Under the pieces are notes generated by a model. The model was not told the DNA's origin and did not search any database. It saw nothing but the letters and a program-made list of their open reading frames with translations. Positions 7,832 through 22,140 of a DNA stretch of 64,000 nt are shown here, piece by piece (positions within the stretch are counted from its first letter, which is position 1; each line of letters begins with the position of its first letter). The stretch is from Acidobacteriota bacterium. Lineage in GTDB: Bacteria > Acidobacteriota > Thermoanaerobaculia > Multivoradales > Multivoraceae. Location: NCBI GenBank assembly GCA_028875725.1, contig JAPPCR010000015.1, positions 1 through 64,000 of the forward strand, in the 5' to 3' direction. The position numbers and the translations under genes are program-made.

Positions 7832-10351
7832 TTGCTGACCGCTGACGAGATCGGTGCCTGGCCCGGGAAGACGATCGACGACGCCCTGCACCCCGCGTTG
7901 TGGCACATGCTGGACGTCGGAGCGGTCGCCAAGTGTCTGACGTCCGGAACGCCGTTGACGAACGACCCCGCGCTCGATGACGCACTCGTCCTTCTTGTAG
8001 CCCTTCATGATCTTGGCAAGTTCAGCACGAACTTCCGCGAGATGCTCCGAGGGAGCCTGCCCTCGGGTTTCAGGCACTGGCAGCACAGTTACCGGCTTCT
8101 CGGCAACCACGATGAGACTGTGGCCGGCTTTGTTGGAGGAACACGAGGCGCCCGGAAGATCCTCTACGCTGCCGTAGCCGGCCACCACGGAGGCCCGCCT
8201 GAACGTCTGGACGCGCAGAAAGCCAGGGATCAGGCCAGGCAGATCGGTGTTGAGGCCAACGACGTGGCGCCGAGAGTGATCCGAACTGTCGGTGAGCTCC
8301 TGCCGAACGCGTCCCTAAACGCGTTGAACGAGTCCGAGGCTCGCCGTCTGTCGTGGTTGCTCTCCGGACTAACGGTCCAGGCCGACTGGATCGGGTCAAA
8401 CACCGATTGGTTTGGAGCCCGTAGCGCCGCAACACCGGTGGGTGTCTACTGGGCCGACGCGCTGAGCCGGGCCGAAGCCGCAATCTCCAAGGCGGGCCTC
8501 CGTAGCGCGCGCGCGCTCCCAGATGGCGCGCGGCATGTCCTTCTGGGTTCCCAGATACCGCGCCCGATGCAATCGGCGGTGGGCGATGTCGAGCTACCAG
8601 ACGGAGCCTGTCTCGCTCTGATCGAGGACGCGACAGGCGCCGGCAAGACGGAAGCGGCTTTGATCCTGACCGCGCGAATGATGGCGGTCGGCAAGGCTCG
8701 TGGCTTCTTCTTCGCTCTACCGACGATGGCGACCTCGAACGCGATGCTCGCAAGACTCGAGGAGATCGCCCCTCGCCTCTTCGAGGGAACGCCAAGCTTG
8801 GGCCTCACGCATGGCAGGGCGAACCTGAACGAGCTCTTTCGCAGCATCCGCGGTCGGGATGGGTCGGACCCCGGCGTCGAGGTGAGCTGCGGTCCATGGC
8901 TCGCGGACGATCGTCGTCGGATCCTGTTGGCCGACGTTGGCGTCGGCACGATCGATCAGGCCTTGATGGCCGTGTTGCCCACGCGGTTCAACACCCTCAG
9001 GCTCAAGGCTCTCTCCGAGCACATCCTGATCGTGGACGAGGCACACGAGTTCGACCCGTACATGGAGACGCAGCTTCAACGGTTGTTGGAGTTCCAGGCC
9101 AGGCTTGGCGGATCGGCGGTCGTCATGACCGCGACGCTGCCTCTCGAGATGCGCGATGGCTACACGCGAGCATTCCAGAGAGGTCTCGGAGTGCGTCGCC
9201 CACCGGTCATCTCGGGCAGGAGCTACCCCGCGCTGCATCTCATTGGGAGCGACGTTAGGGCCTCTAGCCCGGATCCCGTCCCGGCGACATGCCGCGACGT
9301 CAAGGTGCGCCGGCTTGCCGATGAGGAGGCGGCTCTGGCCCTGCTCCGCCACGGTGCCCAGAAGGGCGCAGCTTGTGTCTGGGTGCGAAACGCCGTGGAC
9401 TCCGCCATCGCTGCAGTGACTGCGCTACGAGCCGCGGGGATCGAGGCCGACCTGCTTCACGCACGATTCACCGTCGCCGACCGCCTGAGGCACGAGCGCG
9501 CCCTGCAGAGCCGCTTCGGGCGAGAGGGCAGCGGGAGAGAAGGGCGCATCCTGATCGCCACTCAAGTCGTCGAAGCCTCGCTCGACCTCGACTTCGACCT
9601 GATGATCTCCGACCTGGCGCCGGTCGGCTCGCTGATCCAGCGCGCCGGCCGGCTCTGGCGCCACATGGATCTGCGTCCGGCTGACCGGCGCCCGGTCGCC
9701 GGGCCAACGCTGCACGTCCTTGCGCCCGATCCGGCCCACGTCGACGACGTGAACTGGTTGAAGCGTGTGCTAGGACCGGGGGCCCTGGTCTACCCCCTGG
9801 ACGTCCAGTGGCGCACCGCCAACACCCTGTTCGATCGAGGCGTGATCCGGGCTCCCAGTGGCCTGCGTGACCTGATCGAAGCGGTTCACGGCGACGAAAA
9901 GGAACCCGTGCCCGCGGCGTTGGAGCCGTCCGAGTTCGAGACCCAGGGGCGGGAGATGAGCGAAGCGCAGCAGGCGTTGATGTTGGTGCTCGACGCCAAC
10001 GACGAGTACGACCAACTGCAGATGCAGCGGGTGTTCGACGACGATCGCTTCCCGACCCGGCTCGGCATCCCGCAGGTCACGCTGCGTTTGGCGAGGGCCA
10101 TGAACGGCAGAATCGAGCCCTGGGCCGGCAACGGAGCCTTCGGGTGGCAGTCTTCGGAAACGCAGGTGTCGGCCCACAGGTACGGGAACCTCGTGGGAGT
10201 GGATCAAGACCGGCCCGAAATCGCGGAAGTGCGCGAAGGCTGGCCGAAGTGGACCAAGGCGTTCGTGTTCGTCGCTCCCGTCGCGGACGACGGCTCCATC
10301 TGCGAGGGATTGCGCTACGACAGCGAGCTCGGCGTCGAGTTCGTCGGCTGA
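7832..10351 (+). CDS. cas3: CRISPR-associated helicase/nuclease Cas3 (type I-E)
   Basis: 839 residues. The N-terminal HD nuclease domain shows H20, H59-D60 (LVALHDLGKF), HH at 118-119 (AVAGHHGGPP) and D185 (VQADWIG). The SF2 helicase follows, with Walker A GAGKT (269-273), DEAH (402-405), a TAT motif (VVMTATLP) and QRAGR (603-607). It is recruited by Cascade to nick and unwind target DNA. The start is a TTG at 7832, the first possible start after an in-frame TGA at 7823; GAGG lies four bases upstream. It is the first gene of the cas cluster and is separated from cse1 by 167 bases. Confidence 0.96.
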   Translation: MLTADEIGAWPGKTIDDALHPALWHMLDVGAVAKCLTSGTPLTNDPALDDALVLLVALHDLGKFSTNFREMLRGSLPSGFRHWQHSYRLLGNHDETVAGFVGGTRGARKILYAAVAGHHGGPPERLDAQKARDQARQIGVEANDVAPRVIRTVGELLPNASLNALNESEARRLSWLLSGLTVQADWIGSNTDWFGARSAATPVGVYWADALSRAEAAISKAGLRSARALPDGARHVLLGSQIPRPMQSAVGDVELPDGACLALIEDATGAGKTEAALILTARMMAVGKARGFFFALPTMATSNAMLARLEEIAPRLFEGTPSLGLTHGRANLNELFRSIRGRDGSDPGVEVSCGPWLADDRRRILLADVGVGTIDQALMAVLPTRFNTLRLKALSEHILIVDEAHEFDPYMETQLQRLLEFQARLGGSAVVMTATLPLEMRDGYTRAFQRGLGVRRPPVISGRSYPALHLIGSDVRASSPDPVPATCRDVKVRRLADEEAALALLRHGAQKGAACVWVRNAVDSAIAAVTALRAAGIEADLLHARFTVADRLRHERALQSRFGREGSGREGRILIATQVVEASLDLDFDLMISDLAPVGSLIQRAGRLWRHMDLRPADRRPVAGPTLHVLAPDPAHVDDVNWLKRVLGPGALVYPLDVQWRTANTLFDRGVIRAPSGLRDLIEAVHGDEKEPVPAALEPSEFETQGREMSEAQQALMLVLDANDEYDQLQMQRVFDDDRFPTRLGIPQVTLRLARAMNGRIEPWAGNGAFGWQSSETQVSAHRYGNLVGVDQDRPEIAEVREGWPKWTKAFVFVAPVADDGSICEGLRYDSELGVEFVG

Positions 10352-10518
10352 CAGCAGCGCCACTCTCCAGTCCCACCTGGGACCGCAGCCTTGGATGCTG
10401 TTCCGTCACAAGGTCGCAGTCGAAGATCACGGATCGGCAGCGAATCGAGTACTCTTTCGTGCTCGTTACGCGATCAACACACTTGGACCGAACCATCTTC
10501 GCGACGAATCTGCGACCC
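10352..10518 (+). promoter_or_regulatory. cas3-cse1 intergenic region
   Basis: A short hairpin, GTCCCA-CC-TGGGAC (10370-10383), lies just after the cas3 stop. No strong sigma-70 promoter is obvious. In other type I-E loci the Cascade operon has its own promoter in this gap. GTG 10459 and TTG 10483 within it are alternative cse1 starts. Confidence 0.3.
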
Positions 10519-12020
10519 TTGGCGACGCTGAACCTGATTAACGACCCTTGGATCCCGGTGCACTGCCTCTCCGGGCGGAGGGTCATCCGGCCCGACCAGA
10601 TTGCGGAGCCGGACGTTCTCCGCCCGGACTGGCCGCGGCCCGATCTGAATCTTGCGTGCTTGGAACTCTTGGTCGGCTTGATGTACCTGGCTCACCCACC
10701 GAGAGGAAGCGACGACCGGGCGAACCCACCAGAGGCGAGCGTCCTCAGGGCTGCGTTGGAACCCTTGGCGCCAGCGTTCGAACTCCTGGGCGACGGGCCG
10801 CGGTTCCTTCAGGACTTGGAGCCGCTTGAAGGAAACGGCATCCCCATCGAACGCCTGTTCATCGACAGTGCTGGCGACAGCACATCGAGGAAGAACCAGG
10901 ACCTGATGATCCGCCGTGACCGGTACGACCCATTGCCGTTGCCGCTAGCCGCAATGGCTCTTTACGCGTTGCAGGCTTTCGCACCCTCCGGCGGGGCGGG
11001 CAACCGCACGTCGCTCCGCGGTGGCGGCCCGATGGTCTGCCTGGTGAAACCGGGCGACGGCGGACTTTGGCCGCTCGTATGGGCGAACGTGCCACACGGA
11101 GAGCCGCTGACGGTCAGCGAGTTCGACGCCTTACCGTGGATGAGACCGACGAAGGTGTCGCGCCCGGTGGGCGGCCAGACGCCCGAGACGTTCCCTGAGA
11201 GCGAGAGTCCGACGAGGCCGGACCCGGAGGTCTTCTTCGGCCAGCCGCGGCGGTTGAGACTCGTTGCACGCGAGGGCCTCGCAACAGAGTTCATCCAGAG
11301 GCCCTACGGTGCGAGCTATCCGACATCCAAGTGGCGTCATCCGCTAACGCCGTACTACGTGAAAGGCACGGACTTTCTGCCGTCCCACCCGAAGCCAGGC
11401 AGCTTCGGCTACCGCCACTGGCGCGGAGTCGTCCTTCGGAGCGACGGCCGGCGGCGCCCCTTGGCTCTCGAGCAGTACCTCCGCGATGTCGAACACGGGT
11501 CTTGCACGGTGTTGGTCGGCGGCTGGGCAATGGACAACATGAAACCGCTTGACTTCGTGTGGTCGGAGCAACCCGCGTTTCGGTTTCTTGACGAGGAAAG
11601 CGAGGACCAAGCCGCTGGCGCAGTCGAGGCGGCAGAGCAGCTCGGTTTCGCGCTCGCCAGACTGGTCAGCGTTGGAGTCGGCGAAGACGACACACGGTCG
11701 GGTGCTGGTCTCAGGGCGCGCGAGACGTTGTTCGAGAACACTCAGACCGCATTCGAGGAGACGCTGGGGAGAATGTCGGCCGTGAGCCAGTTCGTACCAG
11801 AACTCTGGCTCACACAGTTGCGTCACGCCGCCATCACGATCTTCGATGCAGAAGTGACGCCCGGGCTGACCGACTTGAGCGAAGGACGCCGGGCCGACGC
11901 CATCAGTGCCCGCCGCCAGTTGCTGGCGGCTTTCGCCGGACGAAGCGCCGCAGGCAAGAAGATCTTCGACGCACTTGGGCTGCAGCCGACATCGGCACGG
12001 CGCAATGGGGGAAGAGCAGC

Positions 12021-12024
<4 letters not shown>
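10519..12024 (+). CDS. casA: Cascade large subunit Cse1 (CasA/Cas8e)
   Basis: About 501 residues. The family's near-universal N-terminus (NLxxDPWIPV) is seen as LNLINDPWIPV, which places the start close by. TTG 10519 is chosen, with GTG 10459 or TTG 10483 as alternatives; none has a good ribosome-binding site. The segment NRTSLRGGGPMVCLV matches the conserved loop region of Cse1 that contacts crRNA/PAM DNA. Cse1 recognises the PAM and docks Cas3. The stop overlaps the cse2 ATG by four bases (ATGA, 12021-12024). Confidence 0.93.
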
Positions 12025-14302
<2,278 letters not shown>

Positions 14303-14306
<4 letters not shown>

Positions 14307-14997
14307 CGCTCTACTTCTCACGACTGACCCTGAAGCGGGCTGCGCCCACCGCGGCGCTCATGCCACTGCTCGATCCACCGGAAGCGGGCCAGGCCGCCGA
14401 CGCGCACCACCGGCTGATGTGGTCCGTGTTCTCGGACGACGCCGCACGAGAAAGGGACTTCCTGTGGCGCTACGACAGCAGGGGGCGGTTTCTGGCCCTC
14501 TCCGCGAGGATGCCGACACCGAACGACCTCTTCGAACCGCATGAAACGAAGCTCTTTGAACCGAGGCTCCGCGCCGGTGATCGCCTGCAGTTCAAGCTAC
14601 GCGCGAACGCGACCAAGGACAGGGCTGCCGCCAGCCGTGGCCCGAAACGCCAGCGAAAGGACCGCCGTGTCGACATCGTCATGGATCGCCTGTACGGCGA
14701 AGAACTCGCGGGAGACAGCCGGTCGGAGTTGCGAGAGAGGATCGCAGGGGACGCTGCCGGCGAGTGGCTGGCGCGCCAGGGCGTCTCCAGGGGATTCAGG
14801 CCGCACTTCACAGCAGTGGAGAACTACTCGACGATCAACCTGGGACGCCGTCGCCGTCAGGGCGCCACGCTCGGCATCCTCGATCTGATCGGGTCGATCG
14901 AGGTCACGAGCCCCGAGGCCTTCGTCCCGGCCCTCGCCAAGGGCTTCGGCCGAGCGAAGGCGTGGGGGTGCGGCCTCATGCTTATCCGGCGCGCCTG

Positions 14998-14998
<1 letters not shown>
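14303..14998 (+). CDS. casE: crRNA endoribonuclease Cas6e (CasE)
   Basis: 231 residues, GTG start overlapping cas5 (GTGA). The catalytic His is probably H36 in AHHRLMWSVF, matching the family's H-x-x-L-W-x-L-F. The C-terminal G-rich loop (ALAKGFGRAKAWGCGLMLIRRA) is diagnostic. It cuts in the hairpin of each repeat and stays bound to the 3' handle. The repeats of the array downstream form such a hairpin (CCCCGC with GCGGGG). Confidence 0.95.
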
Positions 14999-16210
<1,212 letters not shown>

Positions 16211-16300
16211 CCTTCGTGATGGGCCTGCGAAACGACCGATTTCGCCCGTGGACGAAGGACCCACCGGCAAGTTCTTTGACAACAACAAGATACAGTTAGT
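16211..16300 (+). promoter_or_regulatory. CRISPR leader with large stem-loop
   Basis: 90 bases between the cas2 stop and the first repeat. CCTTCGT (16211-16217) pairs with ACGAAGG (16252-16258). Inside it, GGGC-CTG-CGAAA pairs with TTTCG-CCC, giving a long stem without a U-tract after it. TTGACA at 16276-16281 could be a -35 element for array transcription, though no good -10 follows at the normal spacing. The leader position fits the array orientation, since the degenerate repeat is at the far end. Confidence 0.6.
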
Positions 16301-19300
16301 CCGTTCCCCGCACCCGCGGGGATGAACCGGAGCATCAGGCGGTGCTCGCGACCATGACCGACCGTTCCCCGCACCCGCGGGGATGAACCGTAGCGGCGCT
16401 CGGCTGCCGCCAGCCGCCGACGCCGTTCCCCGCACCCGCGGGGATGAACCGTAGCGGCGCTCGGCTGCCGCCAGCCGCCGACGCCGTTCCCCGCACCCGC
16501 GGGGATGAACCGTAGCGGCGCTCGGCTGCCGCCAGCCGCCGACGCCGTTCCCCGCACCCGCGGGGATGAACCGATCGCCGACCTGTCCGGGGCCGACGGC
16601 GCCACCCGTTCCCCGCACCCGCGGGGATGAACCGGTGGCAGGGAGGATCGCGGGTGTCAACTCAGCCCGTTCCCCGCACCCGCGGGGATGAACCGAACGT
16701 GGGGATCATGCCGTCCCCGGTGCCTGGCCGTTCCCCGCACCCGCGGGGATGAACCGGGCTGGTCACGATCAACGATGCATGGGAGGGCCCGTTCCCCGCA
16801 CCCGCGGGGATGAACCGGCTTCGTCGGCGGCAATCAGCCAGGCACGGACCCGTTCCCCGCACCCGCGGGGATGAACCGGCAGCGGCGAGAGCGGCAAGCC
16901 CCCGACCCTGCCGTTCCCCGCACCCGCGGGGATGAACCGTCTTCGAGTCGGTCAAGCAGGACGGCTTTCGACCGTTCCCCGCACCCGCGGGGATGAACCG
17001 TTCTGGCCGGCACCACCGGCACCGACCGTTTGCCGTTCCCCGCACCCGCGGGGATGAACCGGCCGCTCTCCGGAAGCGGCTCCGGGAGGGGATCCGTTCC
17101 CCGCACCCGCGGGGATGAACCGGCGCGCGTGAACAGGGGCCGGTAGTCGCAAGCCCGTTCCCCGCACCCGCGGGGATGAACCGCCAGCGCACAGCCTTGT
17201 TCCGACTTACGAACGCCGTTCCCCGCACCCGCGGGGATGAACCGAGATCCGTGCACTCCAGCGCGAGATCGACCGGCCGTTCCCCGCACCCGCGGGGATG
17301 AACCGGACTGGACGCGCACGCACGACGACGGGACGACCCGTTCCCCGCACCCGCGGGGATGAACCGGTGCAGCCGAGCTTCCTTGGACGTGAACACACCC
17401 GTTCCCCGCACCCGCGGGGATGAACCGTCCAGGTGCGACTTGTGGACGTAGATCCGGCGCCGTTCCCCGCACCCGCGGGGATGAACCGCTACTTTCCCTC
17501 CTTTGGGTCAGAACGGGATGCCGTTCCCCGCACCCGCGGGGATGAACCGACCCCGCGCACCTTCGAGCACCTGGCGATCACCCGTTCCCCGCACCCGCGG
17601 GGATGAACCGCCCATCACCAGGCCACGGCTGACGCCCAACAGCCGTTCCCCGCACCCGCGGGGATGAACCGCCGAAGGGCTGGAGCAAGGCGAAGCGCGA
17701 GCACCGTTCCCCGCACCCGCGGGGATGAACCGGAGTCGGGCTTGATCAACCCGCGCAACCTCGTCCCGTTCCCCGCACCCGCGGGGATGAACCGATGTTT
17801 GGCTTGCGGATCGCCGCGTAGAGGACCCGTTCCCCGCACCCGCGGGGATGAACCGGTGCAGTTCCAGTACCGGATCTTCCCGCACGGCCGTTCCCCGCAC
17901 CCGCGGGGATGAACCGTTCACGCTCACCGGCACCCACACCGGTAACGTCCGTTCCCCGCACCCGCGGGGATGAACCGAACCAGCCGTCGTCGCCGCCGGC
18001 CGGACGTCTCCGTTCCCCGCACCCGCGGGGATGAACCGGCCGAGTCCGAGGTTGACTTCGAGGTCACCGTCCGTTCCCCGCACCCGCGGGGATGAACCGC
18101 TGATCCGCATCAGCCGGGGCGAGGACGTGGACCGTTCCCCGCACCCGCGGGGATGAACCGGGGCTGTGCACCGGTGTTGCGCGAACGGTGCACCGTTCCC
18201 CGCACCCGCGGGGATGAACCGAGGGCGCAGGCGGTTCCGATTGCGATGTTGCACCGTTCCCCGCACCCGCGGGGATGAACCGACGACCGCGCTCACTCAG
18301 CGCGTCATCGCGCACCGTTCCCCGCACCCGCGGGGATGAACCGCAGATCGATCACTCGATCGAGTTCGTCGCGCTCCGTTCCCCGCACCCGCGGGGATGA
18401 ACCGCACACGCAGATGGCGGAGGTCGGCGGCAAGATCCGTTCCCCGCACCCGCGGGGATGAACCGAGGGAGCACTGGCGTTGGCGCCTCAAGGCTGGCCG
18501 TTCCCCGCACCCGCGGGGATGAACCGAGACAGGCAACCAACCGCATGGGTCATGGTGGCCGTTCCCCGCACCCGCGGGGATGAACCGGCGAAAGCCGCCG
18601 AGGTGATCGGCACCGGCGGCCGTTCCCCGCACCCGCGGGGATGAACCGGACGCGCTGCTGGTCTACGCGCCCCCGTCCCCCCGTTCCCCGCACCCGCGGG
18701 GATGAACCGTCCTGCCAGTCCACGACTGGCACCCTAGCAACCCGTTCCCCGCACCCGCGGGGATGAACCGAGGACAACCGAAAAAGGGGAGCGCCAAGAA
18801 TCCCGTTCCCCGCACCCGCGGGGATGAACCGGAGGAGGAGCTCGAACGGAACGCGCCCGAGCGCCGTTCCCCGCACCCGCGGGGATGAACCGAACCAGTC
18901 CCCGTCCTTCCCGAAGGTGTTGGGCCGTTCCCCGCACCCGCGGGGATGAACCGCGGGATCTACTTGCGGCCGTTGATGCTGCGGACCGTTCCCCGCACCC
19001 GCGGGGATGAACCGGGTATGGGGTCCGCCGCTTGAGTTCGGCCGCACCGTTCCCCGCACCCGCGGGGATGAACCGGAGTCGCTCGGGCACGCCAGGGACC
19101 TCGCGAACCGTTCCCCGCACCCGCGGGGATGAACCGGAGGCTTCGTGCCAGACTTGAGGTTCGCTCATCCGTTCCCCGCACCCGCGGGGATGAACCGGAG
19201 GTGTGGTTCGACCTGGTGATGCTCGGCATCCGTTCCCCGCACCCGCGGGGATGAACCGCTGGACGGGATCGCAGCAGGCGCCCAAGTGAACCGTTCCCCG

Positions 19301-21333
19301 CACCCGCGGGGATGAACCGTCGACCGGGGCGCTCCGCTGGGCGGTCGGGATCCGTTCCCCGCACCCGCGGGGATGAACCGCAAGGCAGTGAAGGAAAGCA
19401 AGCGGTTGATCACCGTTCCCCGCACCCGCGGGGATGAACCGTCATGCCCGGATCTCCGGAGGAAGCCCGGGCCCCGTTCCCCGCACCCGCGGGGATGAAC
19501 CGAGGTCCCGGCATGAGAACGACCTACGACAAGCCCGTTCCCCGCACCCGCGGGGATGAACCGACGCTCACGTTGAACCTAAACCTGGTGTCGCACCGTT
19601 CCCCGCACCCGCGGGGATGAACCGCCGAACGACCAGATGCGATCGTCGTACCGCGCCCGTTCCCCGCACCCGCGGGGATGAACCGCGGACTTGTTTGCGG
19701 CCGTTCTTGTTTGCGTTCCGTTCCCCGCACCCGCGGGGATGAACCGTTTGGCTACGGCAGCGGCCGCGTCCACGACTCCCGTTCCCCGCACCCGCGGGGA
19801 TGAACCGGAACTTTGACTATGCGAACGGTTGCTGAGCGCCCGTTCCCCGCACCCGCGGGGATGAACCGAAGAGCAGGAGTCAGGGAGTCGGCTGAGTCGA
19901 CCGTTCCCCGCACCCGCGGGGATGAACCGCATTTGCAGACCGGGGTTGGGAGATCTGGACGCCGTTCCCCGCACCCGCGGGGATGAACCGCGGGTCCGCG
20001 AATGGTGGGAAGACGAGCCGGTCCGTTCCCCGCACCCGCGGGGATGAACCGCTCGTTTCGGACGTGTGGCCGAGATACCGGCCCCGTTCCCCGCACCCGC
20101 GGGGATGAACCGCTCTTCGGCACGCTGAACCGCGAGGTCGTGAACCGTTCCCCGCACCCGCGGGGATGAACCGCTGCTTCATCATCGCGACGCGCTGAGC
20201 GACCGCCGTTCCCCGCACCCGCGGGGATGAACCGCAGCGCGCGTACCGTCGAGCGCGACGCGAGTCCCGTTCCCCGCACCCGCGGGGATGAACCGGGTTC
20301 CTGGCCGAGAACCCGCTGTGCGTGATCCCGTTCCCCGCACCCGCGGGGATGAACCGACGGCCGTTGAGAGCTTGGGACTCGTCTACTGCCGTTCCCCGCA
20401 CCCGCGGGGATGAACCGGCCGCTACGGTGCGCGGCATAGAGCATCTGCCACCGTTCCCCGCACCCGCGGGGATGAACCGGCACCTCCAGCGGCGTGATCG
20501 AAAACGCCAGGCCGTTCCCCGCACCCGCGGGGATGAACCGACGAGGTTCACTACTACAGCACTTCCGGGTCGCCGTTCCCCGCACCCGCGGGGATGAACC
20601 GTCGTGGTTCTTATCCAACCACTCAGCGAGGTCCCGTTCCCCGCACCCGCGGGGATGAACCGGTCGAGGATGACCAGGCGGCGGACGACGAGAACCGTTC
20701 CCCGCACCCGCGGGGATGAACCGCGACTACACGACTTTCCGCATCGTCTCTGCGGCCGTTCCCCGCACCCGCGGGGATGAACCGTGGAACGACGGCCTTC
20801 ACGCCGCCGCACCCTTCCGTTCCCCGCACCCGCGGGGATGAACCGCTGACTGCAGTGCCCTGAACGTGAATCACCGGCCGTTCCCCGCACCCGCGGGGAT
20901 GAACCGACGGACGGCGGGCCGGCGAACCGGCTGTCGCCCCGTTCCCCGCACCCGCGGGGATGAACCGCTGTCCGCTGGCCGGAGCCGGGCGTCGCTTACC
21001 CGTTCCCCGCACCCGCGGGGATGAACCGTGCTGAACCGGCTGAACCAGAACTGGCACGGCCCGTTCCCCGCACCCGCGGGGATGAACCGGGCGGCGTCAA
21101 GGGCCCGAGTTCGATGCGCTCCCGTTCCCCGCACCCGCGGGGATGAACCGCCGGGCTCCACCACCAACGGCCGGCTGAAATCCCGTTCCCCGCACCCGCG
21201 GGGATGAACCGGGCCTGACCCCGGGGCAGTGGATCAAGGTAGACCGTTCCCCGCACCCGCGGGGATGAACCGGGTTCGCGGCGACGCCGTTCCGCATCGA
21301 GAACCCGTTCCCCGCACCCGCGGGGATAGACCT
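16301..21333 (+). CRISPR. Type I-E CRISPR array, 83 repeats and 82 spacers
   Basis: The 29-base repeat begins CCGTTCCCCGC and ends GGGGATGAACCG, with an internal GC-rich hairpin. The period is 61 bases, and spacers are 32 bases except two of 33 (between repeats starting 17704/17766 and 20389/20451). Repeats are almost invariant. The last copy (21305-21333) is degenerate at its 3' end (GATAGACCT instead of GATGAACCG), which marks the trailer end. The leader lies on the cas2 side. Spacers 2, 3 and 4 are identical. Counts come from repeat start positions: 5004 bases equals 82 units plus 2. Confidence 0.98.
16391..16544 (+). repeat. Three consecutive identical spacers
   Basis: Spacers at 16391-16422, 16452-16483 and 16513-16544 are the same 32 bases (starting TAGCGGCGCTCGG, ending CCGCCGACG). 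They are the second to fourth from the leader, so this is a recent in-array amplification rather than independent acquisition. Confidence 0.95.
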
Positions 21334-21347
21334 GTATTCTCCAGGCC

Positions 21348-21494
21348 ATGTGGACGCTGCTCGAACTCGTCATCGCGGGCGCGCTGGTGGTCGGCCTGGC
21401 CGGTGCCGCGGCGGGCGCGCTGCTCACCCGGGTGGCCATCGGCTTCACCGCGGCCGTTCTCGACGACGTCGAAGCCGCGCGGCGCCGCGAGTAG
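21348..21494 (+). CDS. Possible small membrane protein next to the array trailer end
   Basis: A 48-residue frame starting 15 bases after the last CRISPR repeat. MWTLLELVIAGALVVGLAG and AAAGALLTRVAIGFTAAVL form one or two hydrophobic helices, followed by a charged tail (DDVEAARRRE). TATTCT about eight bases before the ATG could be a -10 element for leaderless or short-leader expression; there is no clear Shine-Dalgarno. I do not recognise it. It could be a chance frame in high-GC DNA, or a small membrane toxin or stress peptide. Confidence 0.35.
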   Translation: MWTLLELVIAGALVVGLAGAAAGALLTRVAIGFTAAVLDDVEAARRRE

Positions 21495-21592
21495 CAGGCC
21501 CTCACGTCGCGGTCTCCTCGATGTGCCGCTCGACGATGTCGAGGATCCGCAGCGGTGCCTCCGTTCCGCAGCCGAGGAATGGCCGCATCGGC

Positions 21593-21622
21593 GTGTTCCC
21601 CCGCACCCGCTGGGATGGATGA
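21593..21622 (+). repeat. Degenerate CRISPR repeat remnant
   Basis: GTGTTCCCCCGCACCCGCTG followed by GGATGGATGA resembles the array repeat with one inserted C and several substitutions. It lies 260 bases beyond the last array repeat, in the same orientation. It suggests that the array once extended further, or that an older array decayed here. Confidence 0.7.
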
Positions 21623-21679
21623 GAATGGCAACTTGCCTCACCGCGCGCCGTGCGCCACGCACTTCCCCGCCGCGGGCCG

Positions 21680-22140
21680 TCAGGCTGCTCGCGAAGCTCC
21701 TCGCTCCCGCGCCACCACCGCCTCCAGGTGTGACGGCGGCTTCCACAGGCACTCCATGACGTAAGGCAGGTCGAGGGGCCGGCCGTCCCAGGTCGGCATC
21801 GACTCCGTGCCCGTGATCAGGATGCCGGCGTCTTCCAGGTGCTCGACCAGTTCCCGTGCGGCGTGGAGGCCGACCGCTGGAGGCGCCGGACTCTGCTCCA
21901 CTCGCCGTCCCTGACGATGGAAGAACTGTACGGCACCGTCCTCGCCCATCCGTACGCTGAAGCCGCCTTCATGGAGCAGTCGGCGGTGTCGGCGGCAGAG
22001 GAGCACGAGGTTCGAGAGCTTCGTCTCGCCGCCGTCGGCCCAGTGGACGATGCGGTAAGCATCGCAGGCGATACGCCGGCCCGTTTCCGCGGAAACACAC
22101 GAGGAGCCGCCGACCGCCGGGGGGTTGGTGACGATCACCA
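21680..22140 (-). pseudogene. Remnant of a DUF222/HNH endonuclease gene
   Basis: The in-frame remnant reads VSAETGRRIACDA followed directly by YRIVHWADGGETKLSNLVLLCRRHRRLLHEGGF. In intact DUF222-HNH (13E12-type) proteins about 40-50 residues containing the zinc/HH motif separate these two segments, and several hundred residues lie before them. The gene is therefore 5'-truncated and internally deleted. The C-terminal part (FHRQGRRVEQSP to CLWKPPSHLEAV) is still open. Its 5' edge abuts the stop of the vapC gene. It is probably inactive debris of a mobile-type endonuclease. Confidence 0.8.

Noticed and set aside
7751-8188. N-terminal extension of the exonuclease frame into cas3
   Set aside because: It would overlap cas3 by hundreds of bases and has no exonuclease features; the ATG at 7750 gives a complete domain.
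16660-21170. Long minus-strand open frames with repeated FIPAGAGNG and VHPRGCGER motifs
   Set aside because: They are translations of the 61-base CRISPR period in different frames, not proteins.
21505-21590. Short minus-strand peptide frame (RILDIVERHIEETAT) behind the array
   Set aside because: Under 30 residues, overlaps the degenerate repeat, and has no ribosome-binding site or conservation evidence.
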